From a virus, in the IMG/VR virus record IMGVR_UViG_3300025818_000241, positions 1 to 20,876 of that record: a stretch of 20,876 bases of DNA, one strand, 5' to 3'. The position numbers were made by a program, and so were the translations under genes. Positions 7,468-13,980 of this stretch are shown in pieces. The notes beneath the pieces are model-generated. The model did not search any database. It was given only the letters and a program-made list of their open reading frames with translations, and was not told the DNA's origin. The stretch's first letter is position 1. Every line of letters starts with the position of its first letter.

Positions 7468-8529
7468 ATGGCAGACACGAATATTGAAGTTGTCTCGGAC
7501 CTGAACGACCTCCCCGGAGGGCTGGTGCCCGAAAACGGGGTGAGTCAGGATGAGGCAGCAGATGGCCTGTTCGACCTTTTGGGCTCGGAGGAGGAATTCT
7601 CCGAGGAACCCGGCGAGGAAGAGGTGGCCGACCTCGACGACGAGGAGGAAGTCGACGCTGACGACCTTCTGGACGACGAGGACGAGGAAGACGACCTCGA
7701 GGACGAGGAAGACGACCTTGACGAGTCCGACGACGGAGAGAACGACGACGAGGAAGTAGAGGCCCTCTACGAAGTCACCCTGCCGGGTGGCGAGAAAGCA
7801 GAGGTAACCCTCGACGAACTCAGAGCCGGGTACAGCCGAACCGAGGACTACACGAGGAAGCGCCAGCGCGATGCGGCAGAGCACGCAGAAATGCTGGCGG
7901 AGACTCGTGGCAAACGCGATGCGTATGTGGAAGGGCTGGAACGCCTCGAAGCAACACTCCGTGAGCTTGGACCGAAGAAGCCCGATGCTGCTCTGCGTCA
8001 GCAGAACCCAGGGGAGTACGCGGCCCAGATGACTGAGTGGCAGGCCTACGAAGACTCCATCAACCAGGTGGGTCAGGCGAAGGGTGCTGTTCAGCAGGAG
8101 ATCAGCGCGGAAGATATGGAGGTCGCCCGTGCCCACGTGCAGCAGGAGTGGGAGAAGGTGGTCACCGCCGTGCCGGAGTGGAGTGATGAGGCTGTGGCTG
8201 TTGAAGCTCTCGCGAAGTTGAAGGCGTTCGGGATGGACATCTACAACTTCACGGAGCCGGAACTCGACAGTCTCAGCGACGCCCGCCTCCTTCTCATGTT
8301 GAAGGAGAACTACGACCTGAAGCAGACACGCTCGAAGGGGAAGAAGGAGGTCGAGAAGAAGCGCAAGACCTCCAAGAGGCTCGGGGCCGGTTCGGCCAAG
8401 AGCCCCGGAACCCGGAAGCGTGGACCGCGGAAGGCACAACGCGCCGCGAATGCACGTGCGGCTCAGACGGGTGGCGTAATGGACGCGGCCCGCGCAATCG
8501 AACTCGCTCTGGCAGTCGAAGAAGGCTGA
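7468..8529 (+). CDS. Capsid scaffolding protein
   Basis: Scaffold proteins guide assembly of the procapsid shell and leave or are removed before packaging. The 353 residues show the expected layout. Residues about 30-95 are a nearly continuous Asp/Glu run, with a 21-base tandem repeat in the DNA. Then comes the scaffold motif LYEVTLPGGEKAEVTLDEL followed by RAGYSRTEDYTRKRQ, where the TLDEL...GY.R..DYTRK pattern is typical of phage scaffolds. A long helical middle follows. The last 75 residues are strongly basic (KGKKEVEKKRKTSKR), the usual capsid-binding end. It precedes the major capsid gene directly. The start has a TGGAG five bases upstream. No maturation protease is fused or adjacent. Confidence 0.88.
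   Translation: MADTNIEVVSDLNDLPGGLVPENGVSQDEAADGLFDLLGSEEEFSEEPGEEEVADLDDEEEVDADDLLDDEDEEDDLEDEEDDLDESDDGENDDEEVEALYEVTLPGGEKAEVTLDELRAGYSRTEDYTRKRQRDAAEHAEMLAETRGKRDAYVEGLERLEATLRELGPKKPDAALRQQNPGEYAAQMTEWQAYEDSINQVGQAKGAVQQEISAEDMEVARAHVQQEWEKVVTAVPEWSDEAVAVEALAKLKAFGMDIYNFTEPELDSLSDARLLLMLKENYDLKQTRSKGKKEVEKKRKTSKRLGAGSAKSPGTRKRGPRKAQRAANARAAQTGGVMDAARAIELALAVEEG
7678..7718 (+). repeat. Two exact 20-base direct repeats, period 21, in the scaffold gene
   Basis: The segment gaggacgaggaagacgacct occurs at 7678-7697 and again at 7699-7718, in frame, and encodes part of the acidic run (EDEEDDL twice). The 21-base period keeps the frame, so slippage here would lengthen or shorten the acidic tract by seven residues. 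Confidence 0.85.
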
Positions 8530-8562
8530 CAGACACACAACTAACCAGAAGGAACAGAACAG

Positions 8563-9543
8563 ATGGCTCTCGTTTCAGGTACCGCCACGCGGTACGACAT
8601 GAACGGCCTGCGGGAATCCCTGCATGACCGTATCTACGACATCTCCCCCGAGGAGACCCCTTTCATCATGGGCGCCGGACGTGGCCCGAACGCGAAACAG
8701 ACGCTCGAAGAGTGGCAGACTGACTCGCTCGCGGCTGCCGACGGCACGAACGCGCAGCTTGAAGGTGACGACGCTTCGTTCAGCACGCCTGCCGCGACGA
8801 CCCGTGTAGGTAACTACACGCAGATCATGCGGAAGACGCTGATCCTGTCCGACACGCTCGAGCAGGTTGACAAGGCTGGTCGCCGCAGCGAGCTCGCCTA
8901 TCAGCTTGCAAAGCGTGGCTCGGAGCTCAAGCGTGACCTCGAGACGGTCCTTCTCCGCGCACAGGGTGGTGCCGCCGGTGGAACGGGTACGGCTCGTACG
9001 CTCGCCGGTCTGAACGCTTGGCTCAAGTCCAACACCAACTTCTACACCACCGACGGTGCTGACCCGACGTACACGTCCGGTGTTCCGAGTGCGGCGCGTA
9101 CGGACGGTGGAACGCTCCGCGCGTTCACCGAGACGATCGCCAAGGACGTCATCCAGAGCGGGTGGACGAACGGTGCGAACTTCTCGACGCTGATGGTCGG
9201 TCCGGTCAACAAGCAGCGGGTCTCGACGGACTTCGCCGGTATCGCGACGCGGAACTACGATCTGTCGAACGTAGCCGCGAAGCCTATGGCCGCGATCGCT
9301 TCGATCGACGTCTACGTGTCCGACTTCGGGGTGCTCCGGGTCGTCCCGAACCGCTTCCAGCGTGAGCGGGATGCTTGGTTCATCGACTGGGAGTATGTCG
9401 AGCTTCGCTACCTGCGTCCGCTCCAGCAGACCAAGCTGGCGAAGACTGGTGACGCTGAGAAGCGTATGATGGTTCAGGAAGTTACGCTTTGTGTGAAGCA
9501 GGAAGCTGCGCTCGGCGCCGCTTTCGATCTCACCACGACTTGA
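8563..9543 (+). CDS. Major capsid protein, SU10-like (DUF5309) type
   Basis: This is the shell-forming HK97-fold protein. The 326 residues open with ATRYDMNGLRESLHDRIYDI, followed by SPEETPFIM and the TLEEWQTDSLAA segment, which I recognise as the start of the SU10 / DUF5309 capsid family. The helix QLAKRGSELKRDLETVLLRAQ (spine-helix region) and the stretch FGVLRVVPNRFQRERDAWFID also fit. The last part contains the WEYVELRYLRPLQQTKLAKTGD segment, usual in this family. Mature protein is expected to be found in many copies per head. It follows the scaffold with a 33-base gap and a strong AGAAGGAACAG purine tract before the ATG. A hairpin follows the stop. Confidence 0.93.
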   Translation: MALVSGTATRYDMNGLRESLHDRIYDISPEETPFIMGAGRGPNAKQTLEEWQTDSLAAADGTNAQLEGDDASFSTPAATTRVGNYTQIMRKTLILSDTLEQVDKAGRRSELAYQLAKRGSELKRDLETVLLRAQGGAAGGTGTARTLAGLNAWLKSNTNFYTTDGADPTYTSGVPSAARTDGGTLRAFTETIAKDVIQSGWTNGANFSTLMVGPVNKQRVSTDFAGIATRNYDLSNVAAKPMAAIASIDVYVSDFGVLRVVPNRFQRERDAWFIDWEYVELRYLRPLQQTKLAKTGDAEKRMMVQEVTLCVKQEAALGAAFDLTTT

Positions 9544-9551
9544 TCGGGCTA

Positions 9552-9591
9552 GGTGGGGTGTTCACGGTTCATGGATCGTGAACACCTCACC
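9552..9591 (+). terminator. Long hairpin after the capsid gene, possible attenuator or terminator
   Basis: Positions 9552-9566 pair with 9577-9591 to give a 15-base-pair stem (14 Watson-Crick pairs and one G-U) closing a 10-base loop. It lies 8 bases after the capsid stop and ends 22 bases before the next ATG. No T-run follows, so a simple intrinsic terminator is doubtful; it could instead stabilise the capsid transcript or reduce readthrough. Confidence 0.55.
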
Positions 9592-9613
9592 GACGCTTCT
9601 ATAGGAGAGAAAT

Positions 9614-10135
9614 ATGGCGGTAGATACTACGCTCGTAAGAGCTAGTCAGACGATCACGCTGGACGCGGCTGGAGAGGCCACCGACGGCGAGACCATCGTC
9701 ATCGGTAGCAAGACGTACACGTTCCGCGCAACGGTTGGTGCGCTCGACGGTTCGGTTCATATCGGAGCGGCTGTTGCCGACACGGTGGACAACCTCGTCG
9801 CGGCTATCAACCTCGACGCATCCGAAGGTGAGACGGGTTCCGGCGCCGGTACGGATTATGGCACGGCCATGACCCGCAATCCGGATGTATACGCGACTCG
9901 CGTGGCTGCTACGGGTGTCATCACCCTGCGGGCGCACATTCCGGGCAGTATCGGGAACCATATCGTTCTCGGGCAGGGCACCAGCACGATCACGCTGGGT
10001 GGTTCTACGCTGGCTTCGGGGACGGGCAATATTGGAGACTTCTTCGACGGGTTCTTTGAACTGAACCAGCTTAACTCGGAGGTCGTTGCGGCTCTCCGAC
10101 CGTTCTCTGCCGTCGAAGGCGGCAAGCTCGACTAA
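9614..10135 (+). CDS. Probable head decoration or head-associated beta protein
   Basis: The 173-residue product follows the major capsid gene and has a strong Shine-Dalgarno (ataggagagaaat) before its ATG. Residues about 20-75 follow a module that recurs in phage virion proteins: a DGETIVIGSKTYTFRA hairpin, then a gap, then TVDNLVAAINLD. A second beta part (YATRVAATGVITLRAHIPG, NHIVLGQGTST) precedes a C-terminal tail with FFDGFFELNQLNSEVV. Its position and hairpin-framed expression suggest a protein needed in large amounts, such as a decoration or cement protein. The module also occurs in tail proteins, so the exact place on the virion is uncertain. Confidence 0.72.
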   Translation: MAVDTTLVRASQTITLDAAGEATDGETIVIGSKTYTFRATVGALDGSVHIGAAVADTVDNLVAAINLDASEGETGSGAGTDYGTAMTRNPDVYATRVAATGVITLRAHIPGSIGNHIVLGQGTSTITLGGSTLASGTGNIGDFFDGFFELNQLNSEVVAALRPFSAVEGGKLD

Positions 10136-10153
10136 GCACCCATACGATGATAT

Positions 10154-10214
10154 GTGAGCCGGGGGCAGGGTTTGTGTGGGGCCCGTGCGGTTGCCCCCGG
10201 TCTCACTCCACACA
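10154..10214 (+). promoter_or_regulatory. Strong RNA hairpin with alternative or pseudoknot pairing before the 106-residue gene
   Basis: Positions 10154-10158 pair with 10202-10206, and 10159-10167 with 10192-10200; one T (10201) bulges, making 14 Watson-Crick pairs plus a possible G-U at 10168/10191. Inside the loop, 10173-10180 is complementary to 10207-10214 (seven Watson-Crick pairs plus a G-U). The second pairing begins immediately after the first stem and ends one base before the GAGGG ribosome site at 10216-10220. Both pairings together would be a pseudoknot, but with no linker the full first stem would strain it, so alternative folds are as likely. No T-run follows, which speaks against a simple terminator. 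Confidence 0.5.
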
Positions 10215-10225
10215 CGAGGGACAGT

Positions 10226-10546
10226 ATGCCTAGCATTAGACTACAGTCGGATCCGATTCGGAAGAAGACTACAACGATGCACATCGACCGAGGCGCGGAG
10301 GGTTACGTTCTCGAGTCGAAACAAGATGTGACCGACATCATCGAGCGAAACAAGGCTCGTATGGCGTTGGTCGATGAAAACGCTGGGTGGAATGAGTGGG
10401 CACAAGTGGCTGAGATCCCAGTCGAGGTCTGGTACAACCACCTCGTCCCTTCAGGTATCGCCAACGACGAAACCCGTCTGCGGAAGTGGCTCGACGACCG
10501 GGACAACCTCCTATTCCGGACTCGTCCGGGGCGGATGTCGAAATGA
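10226..10546 (+). CDS. Conserved small podovirus protein next to the head genes, function unknown
   Basis: I choose ATG 10226, with GAGGG at 10216-10220, over the GTG at 10154, which lies inside the hairpin and would add 24 residues of unlike composition. The 106-residue product starts with basic beta segments (IRLQSDPIRKKTTTMHIDR), continues with a helix (QDVTDIIERNKARMALVDE) and ends with WLDDRDNLLFRTRPGRMSK. I recognise the ending pattern, a helix, then WL.D.DN..FRTRPG, from small proteins in the structural block of many podoviruses, where the role is not known. It overlaps the glycosyltransferase gene by four bases (ATGA), so the two are probably co-translated. Confidence 0.8.
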   Translation: MPSIRLQSDPIRKKTTTMHIDRGAEGYVLESKQDVTDIIERNKARMALVDENAGWNEWAQVAEIPVEVWYNHLVPSGIANDETRLRKWLDDRDNLLFRTRPGRMSK

Positions 10547-11262
10547 GACAGCCCGGTTCCCCGATCAACATCGCGATCTGCGTCCCGACGCACCCTCGTG
10601 TCGAGGCCCTGTTCGCGTACGACCTCGCACAGATGATGGCCTTCACCGCCAGCGTGATGCCGGATTCCTGCGCGATCGGTCTCCATATGAACATCGGAAC
10701 TTATATCCACAAGTCCCGGACTGAAATCCTCCAAGACGCCCTCGCCGCCGGCGCCACCCACATCTTGTGGCTGGACTCGGACATGCGGTTCCCCAAGGAC
10801 ACGGCCATCCGCCTGCTCCAGCGGCAGGTGCCCTTTGTCGGGATCAACTACTCCAAGAGGCGGATGCCCCCGGAGTACGTCGCGATCAAGCGGGTACCTC
10901 GTGAAGGGGACGATCCGACGGATGGGGAACATCTGGCGACGACCGATGCTTCGACAGGGCTCGAAGAGGTCGATGTCCTCGGTTTCGGTGTGTTCATGAT
11001 GGACGCAACCGCACTGGTGAACCTCCCGGATCCTAATTATAATCCGTGGTTCTGGTTCGACAAGACGGAGCATGGAGCCGAGATCGGCGAGGACGCCTAT
11101 TTCTGCCTCAAGATCGTACAGGATCACCTGAATCAGCGGATCTTCTGCGACCATGATCTGTCCAAAGAATGTGGACATATCGGGAACTTCGAGTACAAGC
11201 TTTACCATGCGGAGGCGACAGCCGAGGCACGGAAGGAGTTAGAGGATGGCGCTGGTCACTGA
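10543..11262 (+). CDS. Phage glycosyltransferase, GT-A-like
   Basis: The product, 239 residues from ATG 10543 (ATGA overlap with the gene before), transfers a sugar from a nucleotide donor if the family assignment holds. It opens with INIAICVPTHPRVEALFAYDL, the first nucleotide-binding strand and helix of a GT-A fold. Residues 73-84 (HILWLDSDMRFP) hold the acidic metal-binding DSD at 78-80. FVGINYSKRR follows at 98-107. The C-terminal part has GEDAYFCLKI, where the acidic residue is a candidate base, and the ending CDHDLSKECGHIG, a pattern typical of phage-encoded transferases of this kind. It is set between the small head-side gene and the adaptor, and overlaps the latter by 17 bases. The acceptor, capsid protein or host glycan, is unknown. 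Confidence 0.85.
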   Translation: MRQPGSPINIAICVPTHPRVEALFAYDLAQMMAFTASVMPDSCAIGLHMNIGTYIHKSRTEILQDALAAGATHILWLDSDMRFPKDTAIRLLQRQVPFVGINYSKRRMPPEYVAIKRVPREGDDPTDGEHLATTDASTGLEEVDVLGFGVFMMDATALVNLPDPNYNPWFWFDKTEHGAEIGEDAYFCLKIVQDHLNQRIFCDHDLSKECGHIGNFEYKLYHAEATAEARKELEDGAGH

Positions 11263-11875
11263 TTACAGTTCGTTACAGACGCATGTGGCAGACGTCCTCA
11301 ACCGGACGGATCTCACCTCCGTCATACCGAACTTCATCGAACAGTTTGAAGCCCGGGCGAAGGACGAGTCTCGCCTGCGGAAGCTGGTCGACCGAGGTAC
11401 GGTTTCCATCTCCGCGGACGGCACGGCTTTGCCTTCAGATCTGTACTCAGTCGAAGCATGGTACCATGACGGTGGCACGTACTACGGGCCGATCACCGTC
11501 GTGGGCGCGGACCAGATCGGTTCGCTCAAGGCGACGTACGGCGACAGCGGCGTGCCGCAGTTCGCCGCGATCGTTAACGGCAGTGCCCGCTTCGCACCCG
11601 AACCTGACTCGACGTACTCAACGAAGATGACGTACTGGCAGGGGGTCACAAACCTGTCCGCGGCGAATACGACGAACTGGCTTCTTACCTCGCGTCCGGA
11701 CATCTACCTCCAAGGGACGCTCGTCGAGGCGTGGGACTACCTGCGCGACGAGGCCCGGGCGGACCGGGCGGAGGCCAAACTCGAAAGACTTCTGGAAGGT
11801 CACCACCTCGCGGCTGTCGATGGTCAGTTCGGGGGCAACATCGGGGGCCGACAATTCCGCCCCATCGGAGGCTAG
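11246..11875 (+). CDS. Head-to-tail adaptor (connector) protein
   Basis: Adaptor proteins dock under the portal ring and link it to the tail nozzle. The 209-residue product opens with TDYSSLQTHVADVLNRTDLTSVIPNFIEQFEARAKDE in spirit: an amphipathic helix pair, then the RLRKLVDRGTVSI strand and LPSDLYSVEAWYHDG, all typical of phage adaptor proteins of the P22 gp4/SU10 connector type. The WLLTSRPDIYLQGTLVEAWDYL helix and the charged RADRAEAKLERLL helix follow, then a flexible Gly-rich tail. It begins inside the glycosyltransferase gene (17-base overlap) and its TAG abuts the ATG of the next gene. The placement in the head-tail block fits the assignment. Confidence 0.85.
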   Translation: MALVTDYSSLQTHVADVLNRTDLTSVIPNFIEQFEARAKDESRLRKLVDRGTVSISADGTALPSDLYSVEAWYHDGGTYYGPITVVGADQIGSLKATYGDSGVPQFAAIVNGSARFAPEPDSTYSTKMTYWQGVTNLSAANTTNWLLTSRPDIYLQGTLVEAWDYLRDEARADRAEAKLERLLEGHHLAAVDGQFGGNIGGRQFRPIGG

Positions 11876-12400
11876 ATGGCGACAAAGGATCCAACCACCA
11901 ATTATTCATGGAACCTTCCGGCTGTTGGGGGTTCCGCGGGTGCGTGGGGTACGGCGTTGAACGCGATCATTGGGGATGACTCGACCGGCATTGACGCCGT
12001 TGTCAAGGCCATCTCCGACGTGGCCAACGCCGCTCTCGCCCGGGCGGGCGGAACGATGACAGGTGAGATCACTGGACACACCCAGACATGGGACCACAAC
12101 GTGGGTGGGTCTGTTTCCGGCGTGACAAACGTCTCTTTAGACACGGCGAACAGCCACTCGTTCACGATCACTGCGGCGACCACGTTCAGCTTCACCGATG
12201 CGCCGTCGACCGGGAAAGCGGTCTTCCTGACGATCGAACTGACGAACGGCGGCACCAGCGTCACTTGGCCCGCGGAGGTACAGTGGGCCGGAGGTAGTGC
12301 GCCCTCTCTGACCGGTAGTGGAACTGACATCCTGACGTTCTTCACACGGGACGGGGGCACCACGTGGTACGGTGCTCTCGCGATCTCCAACGCGTCATGA
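11876..12400 (+). CDS. Small tail-fibre-like protein
   Basis: The ATG follows the adaptor stop with no gap. The 174-residue product begins with a short domain typical of phage fibre N termini (DPTTNYSWNLPAVGGSAGAWG, then LNAIIGDDS), continues with helix and ARAGGTMTGEI, a motif seen at the shaft boundary of tail fibres. The C-terminal half is a beta domain: NSHSFTITAATTFSFTDAP, VFLTIELTNGGTSVTW and TFFTRDGGTTWYGALA. This last part is a common receptor-side or oligomerising module in fibres. No peptidase or glycanase motif is seen. It may be a short fibre bound to the connector or a head fibre; the sequence does not decide between them. Confidence 0.8.
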   Translation: MATKDPTTNYSWNLPAVGGSAGAWGTALNAIIGDDSTGIDAVVKAISDVANAALARAGGTMTGEITGHTQTWDHNVGGSVSGVTNVSLDTANSHSFTITAATTFSFTDAPSTGKAVFLTIELTNGGTSVTWPAEVQWAGGSAPSLTGSGTDILTFFTRDGGTTWYGALAISNAS

Positions 12401-12732
12401 TTCCGGTCTTCTTCGGTTTCGGCGCCGCGGCGGGCGCGGAGGAGGACACAACCCCTCCGACTGCGCCGCCGTCGAGCCCGTCTGCGTACTACTACGGTGG
12501 GTCCTCCGTGGGCGTACAGTGGACGAACGGAGACAGCAGCGCATCCACACAGGTTGGTTTTTCGACCAGTGACATCGTCGACCCGGCCAGCGTCACTGCC
12601 ACCGTATCCCCGGGCATTACGAGCTATGAGACCGGACTGGGGGACCCCTGCTATTGGTACGTCCGCCACATCCGGAACGGCTTCACAACCGCGTGGGTAC
12701 AGGCCCCGCATGAGGATGGATGTACAGAATGA
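12397..12732 (+). CDS. Fibronectin type III-like small virion protein
   Basis: I choose ATG 12397, overlapping the stop of the fibre gene (ATGA), over the GTG at 12364. The 111-residue product starts with a hydrophobic stretch MIPVFFGFGAAAGA, a Pro-rich linker (TPPTAPPSSPSAYYYG) and a single beta-sandwich domain: GSSVGVQWTNGDSS, TQVGFST, ISYE-like turn, then CYWYVRHIRNGFTTAW. The strand order and WYVRH element fit an Fn3-like fold, common in phage surface proteins. It forms a pair with the fibre gene upstream and could extend a head or tail fibre. Its C-terminal DNA overlaps the first membrane protein of the lysis cassette by four bases. Confidence 0.75.
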   Translation: MIPVFFGFGAAAGAEEDTTPPTAPPSSPSAYYYGGSSVGVQWTNGDSSASTQVGFSTSDIVDPASVTATVSPGITSYETGLGDPCYWYVRHIRNGFTTAWVQAPHEDGCTE

Positions 12733-13004
12733 TGTTGTCCCCGATCCCAGAACTGAAAGTTCTGTCAGCCGTGGCGGTCAGCAGCGGTTTCGCGTCCTTC
12801 GGAGGAGCACTGGCTATGCTCATGCAGGATTCGGTTCTCAGTCCCGATACCGTCCTCATGCCTCTCGGGGTGGTGGTTGGACTCTTTGTAGCGTCGATCA
12901 CCGCGACGGTGAAGATCGTGCGGGCGTTGGACAACTGGCTTTCACGTATGGGGCGAGTTGAGGAACGTGTGAGTCAGTTGGAGGAAACACATGAGGAAGA
13001 GTGA
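12729..13004 (+). CDS. Small two-helix membrane protein, putative holin or lysis accessory
   Basis: Start choice is uncertain: ATG 12729 makes an ATGA overlap with the Fn3 gene and has GAGGA at a good distance, while 12720 would be too close to it and 12732 is in the same frame. The 91 residues hold two hydrophobic segments, about 10-30 and 43-64, joined by a short polar turn, and then a charged helix (RVEERVSQLEETHEEE) with coiled-coil spacing. Two-helix proteins with a charged end are a usual form of phage holins or antiholins. It is the first of three small membrane proteins ahead of the endolysin, which supports a lysis role. It does not show the periplasmic shape of a spanin. Confidence 0.7.
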   Translation: MMLSPIPELKVLSAVAVSSGFASFGGALAMLMQDSVLSPDTVLMPLGVVVGLFVASITATVKIVRALDNWLSRMGRVEERVSQLEETHEEE

Positions 13005-13194
13005 CGGTCAAGAACTACACCCGGAGGCAGCATCCCGGGTCAGGAAGGAGGTGATCCGTTTCTACGCAGGACTCGCAGTCGCCGCGGCAGGGTTGGCGGC
13101 TGTGTTCGTACTCGAAGAGGTTTACGTTGGTTTCGCCGTCGCATTGGTCGGCGCGGGCATCGTGCCCTTCGAGAAGTTGAACCCGTTCAAGTGA
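12991..13194 (+). CDS. Small two-helix membrane protein, possible holin-related
   Basis: The ATG lies within the end of the gene before (14-base overlap), with GGAGGAAAC five bases upstream. The 67-residue product has a charged N terminus, two hydrophobic segments (about 25-42 and 45-60) and a short basic end. Two short helices in so small a protein fit holin-like or antiholin-like peptides, and its place in the lysis cassette supports this. It carries no Cys, signal peptidase site or lipobox that would suggest a spanin. I cannot say which of the three membrane proteins makes the lethal hole. Confidence 0.68.
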   Translation: MRKSDGQELHPEAASRVRKEVIRFYAGLAVAAAGLAAVFVLEEVYVGFAVALVGAGIVPFEKLNPFK

Positions 13195-13198
13195 GTCC

Positions 13199-13612
13199 AT
13201 GGACATTCTCGGAAAAGTCGGTGAGTTGCTAGGTGGGGCCTTCGGCCTCGTCGACGATCTGCACACCTCGGACGAAGAAAAGCTCACCCTGAAGACCGGC
13301 CTGCTGACGATTCAGACAGCCGTAGTCTCGGAGGTCATCCAAGCGCAGTCGAAGATGGCCGAGATGCAGTCGAACATCATCGTGGCGGAAGCTAAGAGCA
13401 CGCATCCGTTGACATCCATGTGGCGTCCGATCACGATGCTCACGTTCGTTGTCATCATCGTCCTCGCCCAGTTCGGGGTCACCGGGCCAGTCCCGGAGGA
13501 CATGTGGCCCTTGCTGAAGCTAGGACTTGGTGGGTACGTGATTGGCCGCTCATTCGAAAAGACGGTCCCCAACGTCCTGTCTTCATTGAAATCGGAGGAG
13601 CGAGTCCAGTGA
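13199..13612 (+). CDS. Holin, 3TM family as in gene transfer agents
   Basis: The 137 residues match the pattern of the Holin_3TMs family: a cytoplasmic helical N-terminal part (KVGELLGGAFGLVDDL), then a membrane-proximal WRPI motif at 75-78 (SMWRPITMLTFVVIIVLA), a hydrophobic segment at 78-94 and a second at about 105-118 (LGLGGYVIGRSFEKTV), and a short polar end. The WRP motif with the following hydrophobic run is the hallmark of this family, used by the Rhodobacter gene transfer agent and many phages to breach the inner membrane. It directly precedes the endolysin with a GTGA overlap, so the pair is likely translated together. Of the three membrane proteins this is the best holin candidate. 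Confidence 0.85.
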   Translation: MDILGKVGELLGGAFGLVDDLHTSDEEKLTLKTGLLTIQTAVVSEVIQAQSKMAEMQSNIIVAEAKSTHPLTSMWRPITMLTFVVIIVLAQFGVTGPVPEDMWPLLKLGLGGYVIGRSFEKTVPNVLSSLKSEERVQ

Positions 13613-13980
13613 CCCAGTTCGCAGACGCCACATGGCGTGACATGCACGCGTCGATGTGGATGGCCCGTATGGAAGCACGTATGCTCCATCAGGAGATGAC
13701 CGGGGTCGATCTCGTCATCACGAGTGGCCGCCGGAAGAACTCTCCGGGCGGCTCATCGTTGCACGCCCATGGCCGGGCGATGGACCTCCGGGTCTGGTAC
13801 CTCGACAGCGCACAGAACCAGCACCGGTTCGCGGACGAACTACAGCGTAGGCTCGGCCCGGACTTCGACGTCATCGTCGAGGGACCGGCGGCGCGAGACC
13901 CACGGTACCAAGCTCGTCCACCTCACATTCACGTGGAGTACGACCCCAAAGGTCGCCACATGGCAGATCAGGATCAGTAG
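13609..13980 (+). CDS. M15-type peptidase endolysin
   Basis: I choose the GTG at 13609, which overlaps the holin stop (GTGA) and has GGAGGAG eight bases upstream; an in-frame ATG at 13642 is the alternative. The 123-residue product is a zinc peptidase of the VanY/M15 sort that cuts peptide cross-bridges in peptidoglycan. The signature SLHAHGRAMD at 50-59 gives the metal ligands H52 and D59. PPHIHVEY at 104-111 holds the third His, and E91 (VIVEGPA) is placed as the catalytic acid. There is no signal peptide, so it needs the holin to reach the cell wall. It ends the lysis cassette. Confidence 0.92.
   Translation: MTQFADATWRDMHASMWMARMEARMLHQEMTGVDLVITSGRRKNSPGGSSLHAHGRAMDLRVWYLDSAQNQHRFADELQRRLGPDFDVIVEGPAARDPRYQARPPHIHVEYDPKGRHMADQDQ

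Noticed and set aside
7417-8538. Antisense open frame (373 codons) opposite the scaffold
   Set aside because: Its long hydrophobic runs come from reading the acidic GAC/GAG codons backwards as GTC/CTC, and it covers a well-supported scaffold gene.
9592-9613. T-rich terminator tail after the capsid hairpin
   Set aside because: Only short T pairs occur here, not a T-run, so I call the hairpin a possible attenuator and not a proven terminator.
10154-10225. Upstream extension of the 106-residue gene from GTG 10154
   Set aside because: The GTG lies in a hairpin, has no ribosome site and the added residues are unlike the rest; ATG 10226 has GAGGG at the right distance.
12708-12735. Earlier ATG at 12720 for the first membrane protein
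   Set aside because: It lies too near the purine tract to be used well; 12729 gives the same kind of ATGA overlap seen between neighbours.
13420-13608. Upstream extension of the endolysin inside the holin gene
   Set aside because: The Arg/His-rich translation is an off-frame reading of the holin; the GTG at 13609 with a strong ribosome site fits.
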